Shown: in pieces, positions 56,431-64,000 of the stretch
Layout of the letters: the number at the start of each line of letters is the position of its first letter
Numbering within the stretch: the stretch's first letter is position 1
NCBI GenBank assembly: GCA_009763385.1
Contig: CM019831.1
Coordinates: 116,161,432-116,225,431 of the forward strand
Length of the DNA: 64,000 nucleotides
DNA from: Coix lacryma-jobi var. lacryma-jobi
Taxonomy: Eukaryota; Streptophyta; Magnoliopsida; Poales; Poaceae
Direction: 5' to 3'
The notes under the pieces: generated by a model
What the model saw: the letters and a program-made list of their open reading frames with translations, nothing else
The model's database searches: none
Told to the model about the DNA's origin: nothing
Position numbers and translations under genes: made by a program

Positions 56431-57592
56431 CTTTGGTAATATCCTTGCATGCAATTTTCATTCTCACATAATCTGGCCTAGACCTTGTTTTTTCATCAAT
56501 TTCCATGACTTTCCCAACCAATCCCCCCACTTCAGCAACATTCCTCACTAATCTCTGATCTGTAGGAATATCCAATACCCTGAACCATGCCTGTTGTAGC
56601 ACACCTTTAGCTCCAGCATTAGCCCAAGGTGCAATCTTGAGTCGAGCATCTACATTTTGCATCATGTAATTCTTGAAACCACTCCATTCCTTCACCATCT
56701 GAGCATTTGGAAATCTCTTCACAAATTTCCCTTCACATAATTGTCTGGCATTCCATCGCCAAGCAGATGCCCCCACCAACCCCATGAACTCTTGCTCAAT
56801 CTGTTTGCTGGAGACCTTTCCACTAACCACTGATATAATGGTAGTAATATCCTTTTCTCTAGCTATTCTTGGGTCTACCAATTCTTCGATAAAGAAAAAA
56901 CTTTCATCTTCTACTTGGGCAGCACATAACTCAGGACCCATGTTCCAAGGGACACATCTGTTACAGTCATATGTCATATGGTTATTCATACCACAAATCT
57001 CACAAATCAGACGTCTACAATCTCTAGTAACATGATTTGTCAAGCCACAAATCTCACATGTAACTCTTGGTGGAGCAGGAATGTATTTACCTTGTTGGTC
57101 CATGTGGTTTTCACCCCGATTCATTTCATTGTCTTGTTGTTCTGGCTTTTCCTTCTGGGAGCTATATGTATCTGTAGTTGGTATATCTTCAACTTCATCA
57201 ACCTTCTCATACAGCTGCACCTTCTTGTTTGTACCAGCTTCTAACACCAGATTTTCAACTTCAGCTCTTTTCCCCTTCCCATCTTCCACTTGATTAATTT
57301 TCCTATCCCAGATCATACCACGACCATTGTTAAAACCATGCCACCTTCCATCTCTTCCCCCACCTTGTCCCCATCCACTGTGTCAACCTCCTCTGCCAAA
57401 TTTGCATCCACCACCTCCTCTCAAGAATCCACCTTCACCACCTCCTCTGTTGTTCGCACCCTCACCAACTCCTCTCCCATATCCACCATCTCCACCCCCT
57501 CTCCCATAGCCGCCCTCACCATACCATCCACGGCCATAGCCCCCTCTGCCATATGCTTGGCGTCCGTATCCTTGATAATTCCAGCGCCCGCC
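56426..57592 (-). pseudogene. LINE ORF1, central part (DUF4283-like and zinc knuckles)
   Basis: On the minus strand, reading down from 57587: a glycine-rich segment (GYGRQAYGRGGYGRGWYGEG), a stop at about 57387, then MIWDRKINQVEDGKGKRAEV onward. Two CCHC knuckles follow (CEICGLTNHVTRDC, CEICGMNNHMTYDC) and a DUF4283-like domain with WRWNARQLCEGKFVKRFPNA and QQAWFRVLDIPTDQRLVRNV. This is the RNA-binding ORF1 of a plant L1-type LINE. It stops at the CACTA-3 junction (about 56426-56436) where both sequences share a short TTTGGCACTTTGGTA-like overlap. ORF1's end and ORF2's first part are missing. Confidence 0.85.
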
Positions 57593-59474
57593 TGAAAGGT
57601 CCTAAATGGCTAGAGGGGGGGTGAATAGCCTATAAAAATTTTCTACAACAACACTTAAACAAACTAGTTAGACAACTAAATGGCGAAGCGAAGTTTGCGC
57701 TAGCTCTACACAGATAACCACAAACTCTAAGTCACACAATATCAAAGGAACTATTCAACAACTAAATAAGCAATAATGTATATCACTACACAAGATAAGA
57801 GAATGTAACTAACAACAAGGTATAATATTAACTTGCAAGAAAGTAACAAATGTAAGTACAAGAGATAGAGGTGTGTATACCGAGCCGGCAAGAGATTAAT
57901 AGATGAATATCAAAGAATACCACGGAGACAGGTTGACACAATAATTTTTTCTCCGAGGTTCACTTGCTTGCCGGCAAGCTACGTCCCCGTTGTAGCGATA
58001 CACCCACTTGGAGGTTCACGCGCTAATAGGCATCACACGCCTAACCCTCAATAGGGTGCCGCACAACCAACACAAGATGGGGATCCACAAGCTACGAGCA
58101 ATCCACTAGAGTTACCTTTGGCGCTCCGCCGGGGAAGGTACAAGAAACCCCTTACAAATCACCGGGAGATGGCCACGAACAATCACCACTCGTGCCTAAT
58201 CTCCTCCGCTGCTCCAAACCGTCTAGGTGGCGGCAACCACCAAGAGTAATAAGAATATCCGCAGCAACAACAATCGCCAAGTGCCACTAGATGCAAACTC
58301 ACAAGCAAATGCACTTGGATCTCTCGATCTCACTTGGATTCGCACTAACAAGCAAAGAGATCGGAGGGAGGGATTAGATCTTGCTCAAGAGGATGTTCAA
58401 GAAGTCGGAGAGTCAAGAAGCCCTCCCCAAAGGCGGCCACGTCCAATTTATAGAGAGGGGAGGACGACAGCCCGAACCCTACTTTTCTGCGCTTGGTCGG
58501 TAGTACCGACCCCTCCTGGGCGGTAGCACCGACAGAGTCAAACTAGCCGTTAACACACGACCCGCTGATTTAGGCGAAGCACCGACTCTCTGGTCGGTAC
58601 CTCCGAGGTCGATAGTACCGAGGTTATGGCGGTACTACCGCCAAGCCAAAATCGGACGCGAACAGAGAGCTCTGCGAAAAGCAAGCTACTACCGACCTTG
58701 CGTCGGTACCACCGCGGGCGGTAGTACCGAGGTTATGGCGGTACTACCGCCAGGCCATTTTCAAATCTACACAGAGAGCCTCGCGAAACCCTTTAGAGCC
58801 ACGGTACCACCGACCCTCTGGTCGGTACCACCGCCGGCGGTAGTACCGAGGTTATGGCGGTACTACCGCCAGGCCAAAAACGCCCCAACACAGAGAAGGC
58901 TGCACGCAGCACCTATGGGCGGTACCACCGACCACCTGGTCGGTACCACCGACCATACACAGAAAACTTCATTTTCTTCTCTGTGTTGATCCAAAACTAC
59001 TTCAACAACTTCTCCTTTGCAAAAGTGCTAACACCACCAAGTGTTCATCATCCTGTGCATGTGTGTTGGCATTTTCACAAACATTTTCAAAGGATTCGAG
59101 TTAGCACACTAGGTCCTAATGCATATGCATGTATGAATCCACCTAGTGGCACTTGATAACCGTGATCACTGAGATATTCTCCTCTTAATAGTACGGCTAT
59201 CTATCCTAAATGCACTCACACCCTCTACGGTGTCTTGAGTGCCAAAACAAAATTCCTATTTATACCTTTGCCTTGATCTCCATAGGATTTTGTTTTTCTC
59301 TTCTTCTTCTTCCAAATGTGGAGCACTTGATCTATCTTTTGGTCATCACCACCAATACCATGATCATCATTTAGCTCTCGTACTTGGAGTGTACCAACCT
59401 AGCTCATAAACACTTCATGACAAGGTTAGTACTCTAGGTGACATCAATTATCCAAAACCAAACAAGGACTTTCA
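57593..59474 (-). mobile_element. SIRE-type solo LTR in LINE ORF1
   Basis: Plus-strand ends TGAAAGGTCCTAAATGG and CAAGGACTTTCA; 1882 bp; perfect 5-bp duplication CCGCC (57588-57592, 59475-59479). A minus-strand TATA (CTATAAATT, about 58444-58452) and the GAGGGGGGGTGAATAG end give the orientation. Carries a GGTCGGTACCACCG / GGCGGTACTACCGCC motif array (58495-58960). Confidence 0.95.
58495..58960. repeat. GGTACC/GGTAGTACC motif array in SIRE solo LTR
   Basis: More than fifteen units such as GGTCGGTACCACCG, GGCGGTACTACCGCC and GCGGTAGTACCGAGG, including three nearly identical 60-80 bp higher-order repeats (about 58612, 58718, 58836) with GTACCGAGGTTATGGCGG. Confidence 0.92.
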
Positions 59475-59479
59475 CCGCC

Positions 59480-59744
59480 ACCTTGATTCATCACCACCCG
59501 CACCACTCGAGCCGATTCGGCCCGCACAGCAGCAGTGAAGGATTTTGACGAACTACCCTTCCATAGATGACCAACAAATCGAGCTAGATTTTCCTTAGAA
59601 GATGTGATGCTTGGGCTAGGGTTAGACACACTTTCTCTATCCTCCAAATGCGTCGATCGAATTTGGGGATAAGGTTTAAAGTCAGGTGTGTGGTGCCCCG
59701 ATTCACGGATTCACCACTAACCTCTCGCTCACCCCCTCATGGAT
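59480..59744 (-). pseudogene. LINE ORF1, upstream part
   Basis: Minus-strand frame SVSNPSPSITSSKENLARFV then GHLWKGSSSKSF ... VVMNQGGG joins, across the CCGCC duplication, to the glycine-rich segment at 57587. The frame has no ATG here (it opens at TTG 59647), and upstream codons shift frame and meet stops, so the N-terminal region is decayed. Confidence 0.7.
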
Positions 59745-59749
59745 CAATG

Positions 59750-62480
59750 TGTAACACCCGGTTTTAAGAACAAAACCAGGATAGCCATATGTGTGCCCAG
59801 GAAGTCCACACATACAACATCAGAATATAGAATATCAGAAATAATGTTATTACATAACGCAACATAGTTATATAAACACTTACAACTTCGGAGTAAAGCG
59901 GACCTTAAACTAATCTTCACTTGAGGCTCTAATCTTCACAGGGACGGTTGACTGGGGGCACTGTACGCCAAGCACAACTGATAGTCTTCTGGTAAACTCC
60001 ATGACATCCCCACTAATCTTCTAGGTAACTTTGGCTACCGTTTGGGGTTGTGGGGAATAGCAAGGGTGAGCACATATCGTACTCAACAAGTACAGGCAAA
60101 AAATAAATGACATGCAGGGCTTGAACAAAGGTAGGCTGACACTGTTCAACTGCGATAAGCATTTTAGTTGGTCAAGTTTTATTAGCACCTGATTACTATA
60201 AATGAGTATAGGATAACCCATCCCATTAGTTAAGAAGAATACCACCATTAATATAACCATCAACCGAGGTGAACACCTCCATCTGAGAAACCATCATCTT
60301 ATGTCCATAAATCCAACTGTCCAAAACTAATCATGTGAGGGTCTAGGTCACTCGTAACCGTGAGCACAACTGATATATCAGTTTTACACTTTGTAGAGGT
60401 TGCACACTTTTCCCAACGAGCAGTGATTCCCATATGCCAGGGTCATGACTCCCATACTACACTTCCAAGGTGCATGGCAGGGTTTCACCACGGGCCTTTA
60501 CAAAGATTCATCTAGCAAGCGATAACCACCTAAAGTTCCAACTGGAAACCGCAGCAACCAGAGGTCCCCTAGGTCCATACCACATTCTTGGGCCATCCCT
60601 CAGTAGCGCCGCCCGGTTAACACAACACTAGAATCCTCTAATTAATTAGCCCGGTTAGAGCCATATAACATCTCGTGGTTGCACTGTTATCCTGGGTGGT
60701 CGCTCCATGAGCCAGTCCTAAAAGGCGGACCCGAGCACAAAACACAAACCACAAGCCAAACTTACCATAACCACCATACCATACCATGTGCCCGAGTCAC
60801 TGAGTTTCACGTTAAAACATAGTTCCATATCCATTAAGTCATCATTAATATATCATCATCATGTGGTATTTGTAGAACAAGTAAAGTTGCTTAGCATAGC
60901 ATTGCTACCCAAAATATAACCCAGGTAACAAGGAAGATATGGAAAACTAGGATAATCCTGAAGGTTCACATAATTAGACACATGCATGCATATAGAGATT
61001 AATGGTGAATAGGTAAAGAACATGATCAAAGGGTGCCTGCACTTGCCTTCTTCAAGGGTGCCTGCACTTGCCTTCTTCAAGTTGATGTTGATCACAGTCT
61101 TCAAAGTCAAGCTCTTGTAGGTTCACTTGCAACTCTTCGTCTATACACAACAAACATCGACACACAGGAGCAAACATACAAGCAAAACATGCATTAAATT
61201 AGAAAACAGTACACCAATACATAAAACAGATATAACAAGCTTATAAAACAGATCTACTCATCGAGACGAACGCGTGAACACGAAAACCACTAAAAACGGA
61301 GCTATAAAAGAGAAGTTATGAATTAAACAAGATTTTCTTTAATAAAATATTAGATAAAAACTAAACTCGAAATTTAAAAGTTGTAAACATGATTAACAGT
61401 TGTAAAAACATGTAGGTTATGTAATTACGAACCTAACGCAACTTGAACGGGTCAAAACGGAGTTAAAACGGAGATTTTATAGCGAAAACAGTTTCAGTGG
61501 CAAACTTGTAAATATTAGAAAACGTATTTGGGAAACAACAGACCTGGGTTTACGTTTTCCCGAAGGGAAGGCGTACTGCGGAAAGGCGCAAAGGGACGGC
61601 GGGTTCTATATTAAAATCTTTAGGGTTTCTTTTGCAAATCTGACCAGCGAAGGGGGTACGGGATGATTCTGGCCATTGGATCTGCAGGCAACGGGCGAGA
61701 TTAGAAGAAAGAGGGAGAGGCGGCGCTTTATGGCCGGAGGGGGAAGAGAAAACGGCGGTCGCCATGGCTGGCCGAGCACAGAGCTCGCCGGAGTTGGCGC
61801 TTCGGCGTTTCCAGCCATGGGGAAGCACAGGAAGGGTACCAGGATGATGCCCTCGATCTTACGAACTCACCAGGGGCGACGTGATCGACGATTAGGGGAC
61901 GGAGGGAGCTGGCTACAGATCGGGGAGATCGGCAGCTCCGGCGAGATCCAAACTGAGCGGCGCGAGGAAACTAGGGCACGAGATCGACCGGGTTTCAACA
62001 AGGAGAGAAGTGGCGGATGCGGGAAGCTTTATAGAGGGGTTCAGCGTGCGGAAGGGGCAAGGGTGAGACGCATGATGGGAAAGAACGGACTCGGTCGAGT
62101 CCGGCTTGGATCCGACTGGGCTGGGCTGGGCCGCTGCGGGTGAAAGAAGATGGGAGGAGGTGCGAGCGGCCAATGCCGACTGGGCCTTCGGGCCAGAAGC
62201 GAAGAGAAGGGGAAGGGAGATGAAGAAAACCCTTTCTTTTTATTTTCAACCATTTCAAAAGCATTTTCAAAACAATTTGAAAACCTTTTCAAACTTTTAA
62301 GCACACCACACAACACAAAATTAAATATGCATCAGCATGTATGCTCAAACATGTTATTACCCTAAGATAAATTTTAATTTAAAGAAAAGTTTTATTTCTC
62401 CTATATTCTCATGAGCACCAAAAATACATAATAAAACATTTTCCCTCTATTTCCAAGATTACAAATTTTAGGGTGTTTCA
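59750..62480 (-). mobile_element. Chromovirus-type solo LTR in the LINE
   Basis: Plus-strand ends TGTAACACCCGG and TAGGGTGTTTCA; 2731 bp; perfect duplication CAATG (59745-59749, 62481-62485). It is distantly related to the LTRs at 24890 and 34288 (shared TGTGTGCCCAGGAA, AACGCAACTTGAACGGGTCA, GC-rich region before an A/T-rich end). A 25-bp tandem duplication (GGTGCCTGCACTTGCCTTCTT) is at 61028-61080. Confidence 0.95.
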
Positions 62481-62485
62481 CAATG

Positions 62486-62850
62486 CCGCGTGTCCTTCCT
62501 CCTGGTCCCGGCCCTAGGATCCCAGCACGGATAATCTGTACCTTTGGTGGTATGCGGAACCACGGTCGCTGACTCGTTGGTTCCTCATTACCAGCTGCAG
62601 AACAGAGTGGTCTTCTTCCTCCCGCCTCTGAAAATTCGTTCTCACCTCCATCACAACTCTCCCACCGGAACTCAATTGGGATTTGTTTTATTTTGACCGC
62701 ACTCTCGAATGGAAATGATTTCCCCTTCACCGCATACTTGAACTCGCGAGAAATAGTATCAATAGGGACACCAATACTTTGTACATTTATTCGTCGACGA
62801 CTGCCTCTGGCAATCGTTGGAAATGTCGATTCATAGCTTCCTCCGACCAA
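62486..62850 (-). pseudogene. Unrecognised coding-like segment, probably 5' part of the LINE
   Basis: The minus-strand frame contains SYESTFPTIARGSRRRINVQ, TISREFKYAVKGKSFPFESA and EFRWESCDGG and stays open across 120 codons to the solo-LTR duplication at 62485. Beyond it the frame continues for three codons and hits TGA. The frame opens at a TTG with a TGA a few codons upstream and no good ATG. Continuity with the LINE across the LTR suggests the LINE N-terminus. I do not recognise a domain. Confidence 0.5.
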
Positions 62851-63115
62851 CTTCGCCCCTCACCCGACGGTGGTGTCGAGGAGTCGTCATCACCACCACC
62901 AACACAGCAACGCCGCCGCGGACAGCCGCGTGTGCTGACTCCTCGCCGTCGGGGAAGGGCGCCGTCGTGGGCGACCTCGTGGACGACGAAGACGGAGTAG
63001 CACTGCTTGAGCGCGCTGCGGAAGCCCGGAATGGAGGAGGTGAAGCGGGAGATGCCAACGTCGGACACGGCCAGCGGCACGCGGTGGGGGCGGACTCACG
63101 ATGGATTAACAATCT
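62851..63115 (-). other. GC-rich coding-like segment, unrecognised
   Basis: The minus-strand frame from ATG 63080 gives MPLAVSDVGISRFTSSIPGF then RSALKQCYSVFVVHEVAHDG. It overlaps another frame at 63112. Third-position GC is high, as in grass genes. No domain recognised; it could be a host gene fragment next to the LINE or the LINE 5' UTR. Confidence 0.3.
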
Positions 63116-64000
63116 GATGATCTCTTGATAAACTTAGTTAAATTTAAAACACAATTAAACGGACTTAGTCCAAAACTAAGATTGCACTTACGACGAGCGT
63201 GCATATTATCTCACGCGTTTTCTTGACAACATTTTTTTTGACAACAATATTATCTCACGCGTTGGTGGCAATGGTCTCAAAAGCCAGCGGCCGATGTCAA
63301 AGGAGCCTATAATTTAGCCTAGTAAATTCAAAGATCGAATTCAATTATTAGACTATAATACTATATCATTTTGAACTAAAATTAGATAGAGCCACGTTAA
63401 ATTATGAACGAAAGATAAAGGCTATGATCTATTACCACCACTTGCCAGCCACAGGTGTATGGTGTCGGCAGTCATAGCAGGGAAGGATGTCAGGTTGCGG
63501 CGGCATGGGCAAGTCAAGCGTTGATCACCAAAATATGAATGGATCAACGGAAGATGAATTCAGAAATCACCGTACAAGCAAAAGAGATCAAATTTAGATT
63601 AACTTGGGAAAGTTTGCCTCAACTTTTTCCAAATATCTTGTCTAATGAACACTTGCCTTGACGACATTAGGTCATGGTTTTGATGATCCTAGAACATCCT
63701 CGCTATGTATGCAGACCGGTATAACCTCTGTCCAAATTGACGTCAATCTCAATACTGAGCATCTCTGTTCGTGGGCCATGCCCGGAGTGCAGTTTGTCAG
63801 TCTCGCTTTTAAGAAGCGATATAGAACAAGATATCCGTGTCGTGGACTATGCATGGCTCGATTTGTTTGAGCTATTCAATTGCTTTAATCTAGCTATACA
63901 AATCACTCGTGAAATAGTTTTTTTCTCATAATAATAAATTAGTCATACAAATCAACTGCAGCCACTACATCGTTGGGATTTGCTGATGGCGTTCATCTTG
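63116..64000. other. Unassigned AT-rich sequence
   Basis: No element ends or convincing ORF. A small direct repeat of ATATTATCTCACGCGTT flanked by TTGACAACA sits at about 63202 and 63248. Possibly low-copy intergenic DNA. Confidence 0.4.

Noticed and set aside
57290..57595. Proline/serine-rich plus-strand ORF
   Set aside because: Complement of the glycine-rich segment of LINE ORF1.
63658..63931. Small overlapping ORFs near the right edge
   Set aside because: 60-70 codons in three frames, AT-rich context, no domain or splice evidence.

Overview
This is plant nuclear DNA and almost certainly from a grass. I infer a panicoid relative of Sorghum, Setaria or Panicum from the element mix: SIRE-type Copia, chromodomain Gypsy (Tekay/Del type), Athila-like Gypsy with a tRNA-Asp primer site, En/Spm-like CACTA transposons, an L1-type LINE, and Tourist and Stowaway MITEs. 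The species cannot be fixed from sequence alone. Two 500-base runs of N (19662-20161 and 50114-50613) show a draft scaffold. There is no CRISPR array, rRNA or intact tRNA. I find no complete host gene, only one orphan exon and some gene-like GC-rich pieces. The window is a nested transposon graveyard.

Layout. 1-1824: 3' end of a Copia element (RNase H tail and 3' LTR). 2154-5100: CACTA-1, whose transposase lost its catalytic middle. 5371-9850: a mosaic of CACTA pieces carrying a Tourist MITE, a Stowaway MITE that splits a tRNA-like sequence, an inverted transposase fragment and a complete 250-bp mini-CACTA. 10167-19661: a minus-strand SIRE Copia element with 3' LTR, intact pol and gag running into the first gap. 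20369-20463: an exon-like segment. 20624-44934: the deepest nest. A Copia with 254-bp LTRs is broken by an Athila-like element A. This is followed by a gene-like fragment and a coding-free Athila-like element B, whose 5' LTR is split by an almost complete chromovirus (24890-37123) with target duplication GCGAG.

45020-51052: pieces of three more SIRE-type LTRs plus a decayed gag. 51053-52485: a minus-strand Athila gag and LTR remnant. 52481-62850: a minus-strand LINE interrupted by CACTA-3 (itself holding an LTR with two swallowed primer sites) and by two solo LTRs with perfect target duplications (CCGCC, CAATG). 63116-64000: AT-rich and unassigned.

In autonomous copies gag, protease, integrase, RT and RNase H make particles and cDNA, and CACTA transposase cuts at the terminal repeats. 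Here only the SIRE pol and the chromovirus extra ORF look uninterrupted, so most copies would depend on helpers. The best candidates for something undescribed are: (i) a 342-codon sense ORF upstream of gag in the chromovirus; (ii) arrays of family-specific GC-rich self-complementary motifs recurring in unrelated LTRs; (iii) an LTR that appears to have absorbed its own primer-binding site twice; and (iv) the TGATGTAG overlap between SIRE gag and pol.
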